Assembly: GCF_900090105.1 (NCBI RefSeq)
Contig: NZ_FMDM01000012.1
Location: 19,104 to 83,103, forward strand
Reading direction: 5' to 3'
Length of the DNA stretch: 64,000 nucleotides
Source of the DNA: Micromonospora humi
GTDB taxonomy: Bacteria; Actinomycetota; Actinomycetes; Mycobacteriales; Micromonosporaceae
Shown piece after piece: positions 32,257 through 41,023 of this stretch; position 1 is the stretch's first letter; every line of letters begins with the position of its first letter. The notes beneath the pieces are model-generated. The model ran no database searches, was not told the DNA's origin, and saw nothing but the letters and a program-made list of their open reading frames with translations. The position numbers were made by a program, and so were the translations under genes.

Positions 32257-33588
32257 TCAGCTGGTGAAGATCGACTTCTTCTGGTTCTCGACGCTGGTGA
32301 GCATCCCGCTGATGTCCTTCGGGTTCTTGATGAACTGCTGGAGCGCCGGGATCATCACGGTGGAGGCGAAGTCCGGCCGGGTGTCCCGGTCGAGGAACTG
32401 CGCGATCTCGGTGGCCGAGCCGACCAGTTCGGCGGCCTTCTTCTGCAGCGCGGTGTAGCTCGCGGTGTCCGCGCCGCTGTTGGCGACCAGGGTGCTCGGG
32501 TCGTTCTTGACCGTGACGTTCGCGGCGTCCTTCGAGCCCAGGTAGGTCAGCAGCTTGGTGGCCGCGTCCTTGGACTTCGGCTTGCGGGCCATCATGTAGC
32601 CGTCGATCGGCGCGTCCAGGGCCTTGGCCCCGATCGTGGAGTCGACCTCGGGGAACGTGAAGAAGTCCAGGTCCTCCAGGTCGGCGCCGCTGAACTGCTG
32701 GCCGACGAAGAGGCCGAGCAGGTACATGCCGCTCTTCTTCTGCTGCAACGACTGGGCGGCCTCCTGCCAGGTGCGGCCCAGCGCGTCCGGCTGGTGCAGG
32801 GGGAGCAGGCCGGCCCAGGTGTCGAAGACCTTCTTGACCTTGTCGGAGGTCCACGCCTCCTTGCCGGCCATCAGGTCGACGTGGAACTGGTAGCCGTTGA
32901 TCCGCAGGTTGAGGATGTCGAACGTGCCCATCGCCGGCCAGCCGTCCTTGTCGGCGAACGCGATCGGGTTCAGCCCGTCCTTCTTCATCTGCGCGCCGAG
33001 CGTGGTGAGCTGGTCCAGCGTGGTCGGCACCTGGTAGCCGCGCTGCTGCCAGACCGACTTGCGGTAGAAGACCGCCCACGGGTAGTACGACGCCGGCACG
33101 AAGTACTGCTTGCCGTCGTCGCCGGTGGACGCCTTCTTGAACGCGTCGGAGTAGCCGTCGAGCTTGGCCCAGACGTCGCTGAGGTCACCGGCCAGGCCCT
33201 TGGCCGCGAAGAACCGCATCCGGTAGCCGGCGAACCAGGTGAACACGTCGTCCGGCTTGCCCTGCAGGTAGTTGTTGATGTTCTCCTGGAACGTGTTGTG
33301 GTCGACCGTGTTGACGTTGACGGTCACCCCGGACGACGTCTTGAAGCCGTCCATCACCTTGGCGATGACGTCCTTGGGCTTCGGGTCCGACTGGTTCGAG
33401 CCGAGCGAGACGCTCTTCGCGTCGCCGCCGGAGCCGGAGTCGGAGTCGCCGCATCCGGCGAGCGCGCCGGTGCCGAGCAGCGCGCCCGTGGCGGCCGCGC
33501 CGGCGAGCAGCGAGCGCCGGTTCAGGCCGGCGACGGACGGGGGTACGAGCCGGGCGAGGTACTCGGCCTGCGAACGGGGACGGGACAT
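32257..33588 (-). CDS. Extracellular sugar-binding lipoprotein
   Basis: A 443-aa solute-binding protein. The N-terminal NRRSLLAGAAATGALLG with twin Arg, followed by the lipobox LAGC (Cys about 46), indicates a Tat-exported lipoprotein. The body has the ABC sugar-binding fold with several Trp likely to stack on sugar (WFAGYRM, YYPWAVFYRK). ATG 33588 follows a strong AGGAGGCG site; longer readings lack one. It is first in the transporter operon, driven by the promoter at 33669-33696. Confidence 0.9.
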   Translation of the reverse strand: MSRPRSQAEYLARLVPPSVAGLNRRSLLAGAAATGALLGTGALAGCGDSDSGSGGDAKSVSLGSNQSDPKPKDVIAKVMDGFKTSSGVTVNVNTVDHNTFQENINNYLQGKPDDVFTWFAGYRMRFFAAKGLAGDLSDVWAKLDGYSDAFKKASTGDDGKQYFVPASYYPWAVFYRKSVWQQRGYQVPTTLDQLTTLGAQMKKDGLNPIAFADKDGWPAMGTFDILNLRINGYQFHVDLMAGKEAWTSDKVKKVFDTWAGLLPLHQPDALGRTWQEAAQSLQQKKSGMYLLGLFVGQQFSGADLEDLDFFTFPEVDSTIGAKALDAPIDGYMMARKPKSKDAATKLLTYLGSKDAANVTVKNDPSTLVANSGADTASYTALQKKAAELVGSATEIAQFLDRDTRPDFASTVMIPALQQFIKNPKDISGMLTSVENQKKSIFTS

Positions 33589-33668
33589 TGCGCCTCCTGC
33601 GTGGAGAGGTGTGCTACGAGATCCACCGAGAATCCACACGTCCAAACAGAAATAGCCGGTGGCGGTTG

Positions 33669-33696
33669 AAGCTACCCCTTGGTTCGGCGCTGTCAA
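33669..33696 (-). promoter_or_regulatory. Promoter of the galactoside ABC transporter operon
   Basis: Read on the minus strand: TTGACA (33696-33691), 16 bp, TAGCTT (33674-33669). This predicts a start site about 75 nt before the binding-protein ATG. The AT-rich stretch at 33720-33775 beside it (GTAAACGTTGTAATGACTAT) probably holds the regulator site and the divergent beta-galactosidase promoter, with TTGACT at 33769. Confidence 0.55.
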
Positions 33697-33805
33697 GAGG
33701 GCGAAAAGCTGTTCTGGACAGGGAATAAAGATGGTAAACGTTGTAATGACTATCGATGTTAGAAAGTGTTGACTTGGGTGCCGGACGGGGGCACCCTCTG
33801 CTCTC

Positions 33806-35797
33806 ATGCGGACCTGGCACGGCGAGGGAATCTTCTACGGCGCCGACTACAACCCGGAGCAGTGGCCCGAGGAGGTGTGGATCGAGGACGTCGCGCTGAT
33901 GCGCCGCGCCGGCGTCAACCTGGTCTCCGTCGGCATCTTCTCCTGGGCCCTGCTGGAGCCCGCCCCCGGCGCGTACGAGTTCGGCTGGCTGGACCGGGCC
34001 CTCGACGTGCTGCACGACGGCGGGATCGGCGTCGACCTGGCCACCGCCACCGCCAGCCCGCCACCGTGGCTGGCCCACCGGCACCCGGAGACGCTGCCCC
34101 GCCGCGCCGACGGCACCGTGCTGTGGCCCGGTGGCCGGCAGGCGTACTGCCCCAGCTCGCCGGTCTTCCGGGAACGCTCCGTCGCGTTGGTCGAGGCGGT
34201 CGCGCAGCGGTACGCCGCCCACCCGGCGGTCGTGCTCTGGCACGTCTCCAACGAACTGGGCTGCCACAACGTGCACTGCTACTGCGACGTCAGCGCCGAG
34301 GCGTTCCGGCGCTGGCTGCGCGGGGTCTACGGCGACCTGGACGCGCTCAACGCCGCCTGGGGCACCGCGTTCTGGAGCCAGCGCTACCACGACTGGGCCG
34401 AGGTGAACCCGCCGCGTGCCGCGCCGACCTTCGCCAACCCGACGCAGCAGCTCGACTTCCTGCGCTTCTCCTCCGACGAGCAGCGCGCCCAGCTCCGCGC
34501 CGAGCGGGAGGTGCTGGACCGGCTCGTCACCCAGCCGGTCACCACCAACTTCATGGTCGGCACCGGCATCAAGCACATGGACTACCACTCCTGGGCGTCC
34601 GACGTGGACGTGGTCGCCAACGACCACTACCTGAACGCCGCCCACCCGCACCCCGAGGTCGACCTCGCGTTCGCCGCCGACCACACCCGCGGCGTGGCCG
34701 GCGGCGCGCCGTGGCTGCTCATGGAGCACTCCACCAGCGCGGTCAACTGGCAACCCCGCAACGTGGCCAAGACGCCCGGGCAGCTGCGCCGCAACAGCCT
34801 GGCGCACGTGGCACGCGGCGCCGACGGGGTGCTCTTCTTCCAGTGGCGCGCCTCCCGCGCCGGCGCGGAGAAGTTCCACTCCGCGCTGGTGCCGCACGCC
34901 GGGCCGGAGACCAAGGTGTTCCGCGAGGTCTGCCGGCTCGGCGCCGACCTGCGGGCGCTGGCCGAGGTACGCGGCAGCCGCGTCGACGCCGACGTCGCCG
35001 TGCTCTTCGACTACGAGGCGTGGTGGGGCGTCGAACTCGACTCCCACCCCAGCGTGGACGTCACCTACACCGACCGGGTCACCGCGCTGCACGGCGCGCT
35101 CTGGCGGGCCGGCGTCACCGCCGACGTGGTGCACCCGTCGGCCGACCTGTCCCGCTACCGGCTCGTGCTCGTGCCCACGCTCTACCTGACCCGCGACGCC
35201 GACGCCGCCGTGCTGCGCGAGTTCGTGGCGGCGGGCGGCACCGCGCTAGTGACCTACTTCAGCGGCATCGTCGACGAGCACGACCACATCCGGCTCGGCG
35301 GCTACCCGGGCGCGTACCGCGACCTGCTCGGCGTCCGCACCGAGGAGTTCTTCCCGCTGCGCGCCGGCGAGACGGTACGCCTCGACGACGGCTCGCACGC
35401 CGACGTGTGGACCGAGTGGCTGCACGCCGAGGGTGCCGACGTGCTGGCCGCGTACACCGACGGGCCCTTGCCGGGCGTGCCCGCGCTGACCCGCAACGCC
35501 GTCGGCGCGGGGGCCGCCTGGTATGTCGGCACGCGACTCGACGAGGCGGCGACCGACCGGCTGATGGCCCGGCTGCTCGCCGAGGCCGGCGTGCGTCCGG
35601 CGGCGCCCGCGCCGGCCGGGGTGGAGGTGGTCCGCCGCCGCTCGGCGGACCGGAGCTGGCTGTTCGTGGTCAACCACACCGACGAGCCGGCCCGCCTGCC
35701 GGTCACCGGTGCCGAACTGCTCGGCGGCGGGCGGTGCGACGGCGAGCTGACGGTGCCGCCCGGCGAGGTGGCGGTGGTCCGCGAGGAGCGGGTCTGA
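33806..35797 (+). CDS. GH42 beta-galactosidase
   Basis: A 663-aa cytosolic enzyme with the GH42 opening YGADYNPEQWPEEVW. Acid/base E150 is in WHVSNELGCH and nucleophile E307 in WLLMEHSTS. C115, C153, C158 and C160 match the structural zinc site seen in several family members. The trimerisation and C-terminal beta domains are complete. It is divergent from the transporter and translationally coupled (TGATG) to the DeoR regulator. It releases beta-galactose from imported oligosaccharides. Confidence 0.92.
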   Translation: MRTWHGEGIFYGADYNPEQWPEEVWIEDVALMRRAGVNLVSVGIFSWALLEPAPGAYEFGWLDRALDVLHDGGIGVDLATATASPPPWLAHRHPETLPRRADGTVLWPGGRQAYCPSSPVFRERSVALVEAVAQRYAAHPAVVLWHVSNELGCHNVHCYCDVSAEAFRRWLRGVYGDLDALNAAWGTAFWSQRYHDWAEVNPPRAAPTFANPTQQLDFLRFSSDEQRAQLRAEREVLDRLVTQPVTTNFMVGTGIKHMDYHSWASDVDVVANDHYLNAAHPHPEVDLAFAADHTRGVAGGAPWLLMEHSTSAVNWQPRNVAKTPGQLRRNSLAHVARGADGVLFFQWRASRAGAEKFHSALVPHAGPETKVFREVCRLGADLRALAEVRGSRVDADVAVLFDYEAWWGVELDSHPSVDVTYTDRVTALHGALWRAGVTADVVHPSADLSRYRLVLVPTLYLTRDADAAVLREFVAAGGTALVTYFSGIVDEHDHIRLGGYPGAYRDLLGVRTEEFFPLRAGETVRLDDGSHADVWTEWLHAEGADVLAAYTDGPLPGVPALTRNAVGAGAAWYVGTRLDEAATDRLMARLLAEAGVRPAAPAPAGVEVVRRRSADRSWLFVVNHTDEPARLPVTGAELLGGGRCDGELTVPPGEVAVVREERV

Positions 35798-36573
35798 TGC
35801 TCGCCCAGCAACGGCAGAGCGCCATCCTGGAGCTGATCCGCCAGCGCGGCGGCGTCCGGGTCAGCCACCTGGTGAGCCGCTTCGGCGTGTCGGACATGAC
35901 CATCCGGCGGGACCTGGAGGTGCTCGCCGACCGCGGGTTGATCGACAAGGTGCACGGCGGCGCGACGTTGGCCGGCCCCGGCTCGACCGAGGAGCCCGGC
36001 TTCGCCGCCAAGTCGGTGCGGCAACGGGCCGAGAAGCAGGCCATCGTGGCGCGGGCCGCCGGGCTCGTCGAGCCCGGCATGGCCGTCGCGCTCTCCGCCG
36101 GCACCACCACGGCCGCGTTGGCCGCCCGGCTCGCCGAGGTACGCGGGCTGACCGTGGTCACCAACTCGATCCCGGTCGCGGACGCGCTCTACCAGAACCC
36201 CCGCCCCGACCAGACCGTGGTGCTGACCGGCGGCATCCGCACCCCGTCGGACGCGTTGACCGGCCCGGTCGCCGAGGCGGCGATCGCCGCGCTCAACGTC
36301 GACCTGCTCTTCCTCGGCGTGCACGGGATGAGCCGGCGGACCGGCTTCACCACCCCGAACCTGCTGGAGGCGGCGGTGAACCGCCGGCTGATCGGCGCGG
36401 CCCGTCGCCTGGTCGTGCTGGCCGACCACACCAAGTGGGAGACCATCGGCATCGCCACCATCGCCCCGCTGGGTGAGGCCGACGTGCTGGTCACCGACGC
36501 CGGCCTGGCCGCCGAGGCGCGCCGGGAACTCGGCGAGCAGGTGGGTGAGCTGGTCGTCGTCGACGTGGGCTGA
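35797..36573 (+). CDS. DeoR/GlpR family transcriptional regulator
   Basis: A 258-aa regulator. The N-terminal DeoR HTH (RVSHLVSRFGVSDMTIRRDLEVL, about 20-42) is followed by the GlpR effector domain with VALSAGTTTAALA and LADHTKWE. Members bind phosphorylated sugars. The start at ATG 35797 overlaps the beta-galactosidase stop. It is probably the local regulator of the divergent transporter and both galactosidases. It ends one base from the convergent hypothetical gene's stop. Confidence 0.88.
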   Translation: MLAQQRQSAILELIRQRGGVRVSHLVSRFGVSDMTIRRDLEVLADRGLIDKVHGGATLAGPGSTEEPGFAAKSVRQRAEKQAIVARAAGLVEPGMAVALSAGTTTAALAARLAEVRGLTVVTNSIPVADALYQNPRPDQTVVLTGGIRTPSDALTGPVAEAAIAALNVDLLFLGVHGMSRRTGFTTPNLLEAAVNRRLIGAARRLVVLADHTKWETIGIATIAPLGEADVLVTDAGLAAEARRELGEQVGELVVVDVG

Positions 36574-36574
36574 C

Positions 36575-36898
36575 TCACCCGGTGTCGGGCTCGCACGGCC
36601 CGTCGTGGTCGGCCGCCCGCAGGCACCGGCGGCGATCCGGCATGACCAGGTCACAGAAGACCCAGCGTCGTACGTGCTGGGCGTCCTCGGCGGAGACGGT
36701 GGTGCCGGCGACCTCCAGCCCGGGGACCGCCGCCAGCGAACGGGCCAAGGTGTACGCGAAGCGCATCGCCTGGTCCGTCCCGACGACGGTGATCGGCAGG
36801 TGCACGACGTGCCGGCGCGGCGCGTCGTCGGGTTCGGCGAACGCCTCGACCACGGCGCGGGGGAGCGGCGCGAACACCACGTCGCGATCGGGGCTCAC
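36575..36898 (-). CDS. Hypothetical protein, 107 aa
   Basis: The start is set at GTG 36898: it follows CGGAGGC at good spacing and overlaps the upstream DivIVA-domain gene's TGA (GTGA). An ATG at 36925 has no ribosome site. The sequence shows an alpha/beta-like core (RRHVVHLPITVVGTDQAMRF) and a Cys-containing C-terminus (FCDLVMPDRRRCLRAADHDGPC) that looks like a metal-binding or disulfide tail. I do not recognise the family. Coupling to the DivIVA-domain gene is clear. Confidence 0.6.
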   Translation of the reverse strand: MSPDRDVVFAPLPRAVVEAFAEPDDAPRRHVVHLPITVVGTDQAMRFAYTLARSLAAVPGLEVAGTTVSAEDAQHVRRWVFCDLVMPDRRRCLRAADHDGPCEPDTG

Positions 36899-37119
36899 GG
36901 CTGCCTCCGGTGCGCGCTCTGCCACTCGCGCAGCGCCCGCTTGAGCCGGGCGTTCTCGTCCGCCAGGCGCGCCAGCCCGTCGTGCGCGGTGGCGAGTTCC
37001 CGCGCGACGCGGCGCAGGAAGCGGCGTACCTCCTGCGGATCGAGACCGCGGCGGCCGAAGCCGACGACGGTGAACCGGCGGTCGCGGACGACCGTCGGGT
37101 GGAGGGTGCCTCGGATCAT
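36895..37119 (-). CDS. Small DivIVA-domain protein
   Basis: A 74-aa protein. FTVVGFGRRGLDPQEVRRFLRRV matches the N-terminal DivIVA/GpsB motif, and the rest is a short coiled coil (LARLADENARLKRALREW). Full DivIVA proteins are much longer, so this is a minimal membrane-curvature or scaffold-like module. It is upstream of and coupled to the hypothetical gene. GGAGAGGCAACCC before ATG 37119 is the ribosome site. Confidence 0.72.
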   Translation of the reverse strand: MIRGTLHPTVVRDRRFTVVGFGRRGLDPQEVRRFLRRVARELATAHDGLARLADENARLKRALREWQSAHRRQP

Positions 37120-37530
37120 GGGTTGCCTCTCCTCGTCTGTAGAGGGAGCGGCCCTGGTCTCCGCGCAGGGCCGCTCGATCGGCGGGTACGGCGCACCGGG
37201 CTGCCGGTGAATCGGTGATGTCGAGCAGGTCGGGGTCGCGCGCGCCCCGGTCTGCGTGGTAGGTATTCAGGCAAGTCGGTCGGAGCCGGATTGCGCGTGT
37301 GGCGCGGCTCCAGGTAGAGGCCCGACGAGAGCCGGTATGCGGTTGCCGCCCGCGAGGCCGTCCCTCGTCATCTTCTCGGCTGGTGGCACAGCCGCGGTTA
37401 CTGCGCTTGCACCGGGCGTCCCCGGGGGCCGGTGATCACCTTCACCCGAAGACCACATTTCCAGTGGCTTCGGGATTGGTGCAACGACACCAACGGATTC
37501 CTTTCTCAACGGGTGCCCGGAGAGGTGAGC
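37120..37530. promoter_or_regulatory. 411-bp divergent intergenic region with three inverted repeats
   Basis: Between the DivIVA-domain gene (left) and the XRE gene (right). GAGCGGCCCTG (37146-37156) pairs with CAGGGCCGCTC (37166-37176). CCGAAG-a-CCAC (37446-37456) pairs with GTGGCTTCGG (37464-37473). TTGGTG-N6-CACCAA spans 37476-37493. The last two lie 38-85 bp before the XRE start and are candidate operators. I see no gene in between. Confidence 0.45.
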
Positions 37531-38403
37531 ATGGCGGCAAGACGAGAAGCGTTCGTCCGCACGCTGCGAGCGCAGTGGCTCGGCCAGCAGATGCGCGAGC
37601 TGCGGGAGCGGCGAGGTCTGACCCTGAAGTACGTCGCGCGATTCCTGGAGCGGGACTTCTCGTCGCTGGCTCGGTACGAGCGAGCCGAGTGGCCGTTCCG
37701 CCGGGATCTCGTGGTGGAACTGCTGGACCTGTACGGCGTCTATGACGAGCGGGAGCGTGACCGTCTCGTCCAACTCGCCCAGGACGCCTGGCGCGTCGAT
37801 CGCTGGGAGAACGAATTCGACCAAACGGTCTACGACACGTCCTTCATCGACTTCCCGTGGTTGGAGTCGAAGGCCGAGCAGATCTGCACCTATGCCGCGC
37901 TGCTGATTCCCGGGCTTCTGCAGACCAGGGATTACGCCGAGGCGGTCATCCGGAACGCCGAACCGAGTTCCACGAGCGAGGTCCAGATCCGCAAGTGGGT
38001 CCAGCTCCGAATGGATCGGCAACGGTTGCTCGACGGACCGTCGTTGACCAGGTTGGCCGTGATCATCGAGGAGGCGGCACTCAGACGACCGGTGATGAGC
38101 CGGTCAGTTATGGCGGGCCAGCTCGCGCACCTTGTCGATGCGACCCGCCGGCCGGCAGTCGAGATCCGGGTCCTCCCGCCCTCGCTCGGGCTGCACGCCG
38201 GGTTGGATGGAACATTCTGGCTCTTCAAGATGCCGTATCCGTACCCGGACGTGGCACACACGGAGACGCTGGGCGGTCGGCTGTTCATGGAATCGGACAA
38301 GGCCCAGAGATACGTCCGCGCGTACAATCGCCTCCGGGAGGCCGCACTCAGCGTGAGTGAGTCGGCGAGACTGATCGCAGCGGTCGCAGAGGAGCTGTCA
38401 TGA
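37531..38403 (+). CDS. XRE-family regulator with DUF5753 domain
   Basis: A 290-aa regulator. The N-terminal XRE HTH (MRELRERRGLTLKYVARFL, then SSLARYERAEWP) is followed by the actinomycete-specific DUF5753 (WLESKAEQICTYAALLIPGL, GLLQTRDYAEAVI). ATG 37531 follows GGAGAGGTGAGC. It overlaps the DUF397 gene by 4 bp (ATGA), the standard pair in Streptomyces and Micromonospora, often linked to development or antibiotic control. It could influence the biosynthetic operon 0.6 kb downstream, but that is only proximity. Confidence 0.9.
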   Translation: MAARREAFVRTLRAQWLGQQMRELRERRGLTLKYVARFLERDFSSLARYERAEWPFRRDLVVELLDLYGVYDERERDRLVQLAQDAWRVDRWENEFDQTVYDTSFIDFPWLESKAEQICTYAALLIPGLLQTRDYAEAVIRNAEPSSTSEVQIRKWVQLRMDRQRLLDGPSLTRLAVIIEEAALRRPVMSRSVMAGQLAHLVDATRRPAVEIRVLPPSLGLHAGLDGTFWLFKMPYPYPDVAHTETLGGRLFMESDKAQRYVRAYNRLREAALSVSESARLIAAVAEELS

Positions 38404-38621
38404 GCGAGACCCTGCCGGACGTCGCGTGGCATGTCAGCACCAGGAGCCCTGACAACGGCGGGAACTGCGTCGAGGCGGGCCCCGTCCTCGACGGGTCCGG
38501 CCGGGTGGCGGTGCGCGACAGCAAGGCGCGGGCGGCCGCGACGATCGTCTACCCGGCCACCCACTGGACCACCTTCGTCAACGCGATCAAGGCCGGCGAC
38601 TTCACTCCCCCCGCGTCCTGA
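38400..38621 (+). CDS. DUF397 domain protein
   Basis: A 73-aa protein, the usual small partner of XRE/DUF5753 regulators. WHVSTRSPDNGGNCVEAG and VAVRDSKARA are the DUF397 signature. It is coupled to the XRE gene through ATGA. In studied systems (BldB/WhiJ-type loci) such proteins antagonise the regulator. A terminator-like hairpin follows directly. Confidence 0.88.
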   Translation: MSETLPDVAWHVSTRSPDNGGNCVEAGPVLDGSGRVAVRDSKARAAATIVYPATHWTTFVNAIKAGDFTPPAS

Positions 38622-38623
38622 GG

Positions 38624-38673
38624 AGATCTTGGTACGAAATGGCCCCTCCGGGGGCACTTTCGCACTAAGATCT
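38624..38673. terminator. Terminator hairpin after the XRE/DUF397 operon
   Basis: Arms from AGATCTT...GGCCCC (38624-38645) and GGGGGCAC...AAGATCT (38650-38673) pair with a few mismatches around TCC. It begins 3 bp after the DUF397 stop. The rest of the 400-bp gap to 39021 carries the promoter at 38861-38889 and no gene I can support. Confidence 0.6.
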
Positions 38674-38860
38674 ACCCGCTCCATGATCACATCTCACCAT
38701 GGCCGCGTTGATGAACGGTGTCAGCTGCGTTAATTCCTCGTGGGGTGGCTGCGCGTACCTCAATCAGCGGGACAAATGGTACCTGCCTGGCAATTCTTTT
38801 GCGGGCAGTCGAGCGCGAGTGGACTGAGCTGCGCAAACTCGGGAATTGCGCGGAGTGCTA

Positions 38861-38889
38861 TTGACGCTGCGCGATGGTTCGCATACTGT
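38861..38889 (+). promoter_or_regulatory. Promoter of the polyketide operon
   Basis: TTGACG (38861-38866), a 17-bp spacer and TACTGT (38884-38889) predict transcription from about 38896, leaving a leader of about 125 nt before the first acyltransferase gene. The 38760-38880 stretch is less GC-rich than its surroundings. Confidence 0.5.
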
Positions 38890-39021
38890 TCGCGGTGCCC
38901 CGCCCGCCACCTGCGAAGAAGCAGCGTCCACATCGGACGCTAGACGGGTCCTCATGCCGCAACATTGAGGTCACGGGCACGTTCGAATTGCGTGACAACA
39001 CCCCGATCCGCAAGGAGATCC

Positions 39022-40167
39022 TTGGAAACGCTCGCCTCGCCCCGGCGTGTCCTGGCCCTTTTCGACGGAATAGGTGGACACCAGGGAAATCTGCTCACCG
39101 TGCTCGGTGAGCGATTCGCAGAACCGCAGAACGCGCCGTTCTTCGACCGCATGTTCCGTACCCTCGACGCGCTTGTGGAGCACCTCGGCCCGACACCCGG
39201 TCCGACGCCGCCCGCCGGGGCCCGGCTCCGGCGCTGGCTGGCCGCGCCCGGCGCCGCGCCGCCCGGGGCGACCGACGACTCGGTCGCCGCCGGCGTCTGC
39301 GTCCACCTGCTGCAACTGTGCGACCTGCAACCGCAGCTGACGGCGCTGGACGAGGTCGCCGCCGTCCTCGGGCACAGCATCGGCCTCCAGGCGGCGATCG
39401 TCGCCGGCCTGCGACCGAAGCGCACCGACGACTTCCTCGCGCTGGCCGAGACCTCGCTCCGGCTGGTCGCGCTCAGTCTCGTCCGCGCCCACCAGGTGAC
39501 CGCCGGGCCACCCGGCCCGGCCGACACGTGGGGGCCGCCGCACGCGACCGACCCGCCGCACGCGACCGATCCGGCGCGGGCCGAGCGGGGCGAGCCCGGC
39601 GTGCGGCCGGCGCCGATGGCGGTGGTCAGCGGGCTGTCCCGGGACGACCTCGCGGCCCTGGTCGAGTGCTACCGGCGGGAGAGCCGGCGGCCCGTCTCGG
39701 TGAGCCTGGTCAACACGCCGACGACGGGCGTGCTCAGCGGGCGCACCGACGACCTGCTGCACTTCCGGGCCCACCACGAGCCGGTGTTCCGCGACGGCGC
39801 GGTCCGCTGGACGTTCCTCGCCAACACCGTGCCGTTCCACAGCCCGCACCTGGCGCCGGCCGCCGAGCAGGTGCGCCGCGAGCGGGACTTCGTCGGCGCG
39901 CTGCCACCCGCCGCGGCGCTGCGGATCCCGGTGTACGCGGCCGACGCCCCCCGCACGCTGCCCCCCGGCGCTGACCTGGTCGACGAGTTCCTCGACCAGG
40001 TGCTGGTCCGCCCGGTCGACTGGGCGACCGCGAGCCTGCACGCCGTCGCCGACGCCGGCATCACCACGGTGCTCGACTGCGGCCCGGGCCCGGGGGCCCG
40101 GCGCTTCACCCGCGAGTGCCTCGGCGCCGGCGCCCGCGCGCTGCGCTTCACCTCGATCCGACGCTGA
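39022..40167 (+). CDS. Divergent free-standing acyltransferase (AT1)
   Basis: A 381-aa acyltransferase-fold protein starting at TTG 39022 (AAGGAG four bases upstream). The active-site serine lies in LGHSIGLQAA (S119) and the second catalytic residue in VPFHSP (H273). The GHSIG variant and the altered opening LALFDGIGG (instead of FPGQG) set it apart from malonyl transferases and resemble fatty-synthase-like or starter-unit transferases. An acyl hydrolase (editing) role is also possible. A His/Asp/Pro repeat (about 173-184) is probably a loop. It is first in the five-gene operon. Confidence 0.75.
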   Translation: METLASPRRVLALFDGIGGHQGNLLTVLGERFAEPQNAPFFDRMFRTLDALVEHLGPTPGPTPPAGARLRRWLAAPGAAPPGATDDSVAAGVCVHLLQLCDLQPQLTALDEVAAVLGHSIGLQAAIVAGLRPKRTDDFLALAETSLRLVALSLVRAHQVTAGPPGPADTWGPPHATDPPHATDPARAERGEPGVRPAPMAVVSGLSRDDLAALVECYRRESRRPVSVSLVNTPTTGVLSGRTDDLLHFRAHHEPVFRDGAVRWTFLANTVPFHSPHLAPAAEQVRRERDFVGALPPAAALRIPVYAADAPRTLPPGADLVDEFLDQVLVRPVDWATASLHAVADAGITTVLDCGPGPGARRFTRECLGAGARALRFTSIRR

Positions 40168-40178
40168 AAGGACACCCC

Positions 40179-41015
40179 GTGCACTGTCTACTCTTCCCAG
40201 GTCAGGGCGTGCAGCGCAGAGGGATGGGCGCCGACCTGTTCGGCAGGTACCCGCAGGAGACCGCGACGGCCGACGAGATCCTCGGCTGGTCGATCGAGGA
40301 ACTGTGCACCCGCGACCCGCACCGGCGACTGCGCGACACCCGCTACGCCCAACCCGCCGTCTTCTTCGTGAACGCGCTGCTGGCACGGCAACTGACCGCC
40401 GAGCGGCACTACCACTACTTCGCCGGGCACAGCCTCGGCGAGTACAACGCGCTGGTCGCGGCCGGAGTGCTCGACCTCGCCGCCGCGCTGCGGCTGGTCG
40501 ACCGGCGGGCCGAGCTGATGTCCGAGGTCACCGGCGGGGGCATGTCGGCGGTCCAGGGCCTGCCGGTGTCCTTCGTGCGGCGCGCGCTGACCGAGACCGG
40601 CCTGCCCCGGGTGTTCCTGGCCAACCTCAACGCCGACACCCAGAACACCATCGCCGGGGACCGCGCCGAACTGGCGGTGGCGGCCAAGGCGATCGGCGCG
40701 CTGCCCGGCGCACGGGTCGTGCCGCTCAACGTCAGCGGGCCGTTCCACACGCCGCTGATGGCCCCGGCCGCCGAGCGGTTCCGGGCCGCGTTGGCCGACT
40801 GCGTGTTCGCCGCCCCGCACACGCCTGTGGTGTCCAGCGTCACCGGTGACGTGCTCGACCCGGCGCAGGCCGCCGACCTGCTGGCCCGGCAGCTCTGGAC
40901 CCCGGTGGAGTGGGTGCGGACGGTCACCACGCTGCGGGCGGCCGGCGTCACCGAGTTCGACGAGGTCAACGGCAAGACCCTCAGCGCATTCCTGACCCGC
41001 ATCGCGGAGAGGTGA
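40179..41015 (+). CDS. Malonyl-CoA:ACP transacylase-like acyltransferase (AT2)
   Basis: A 278-aa FabD-type transferase starting at GTG 40179. LLFPGQGVQRRGMG opens the fold, the active serine is in AGHSLGEYNA (S85), and the second catalytic residue in GPFHTPLM (H190). It keeps features expected for malonyl specificity in discrete trans-acting ATs. It lies 11 bp after AT1 and 8 bp before the KS-KR-ACP gene, which lacks its own AT, so it very likely loads that protein's carrier domain. Confidence 0.87.
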   Translation: MHCLLFPGQGVQRRGMGADLFGRYPQETATADEILGWSIEELCTRDPHRRLRDTRYAQPAVFFVNALLARQLTAERHYHYFAGHSLGEYNALVAAGVLDLAAALRLVDRRAELMSEVTGGGMSAVQGLPVSFVRRALTETGLPRVFLANLNADTQNTIAGDRAELAVAAKAIGALPGARVVPLNVSGPFHTPLMAPAAERFRAALADCVFAAPHTPVVSSVTGDVLDPAQAADLLARQLWTPVEWVRTVTTLRAAGVTEFDEVNGKTLSAFLTRIAER

Positions 41016-41023
41016 GTCACCGC

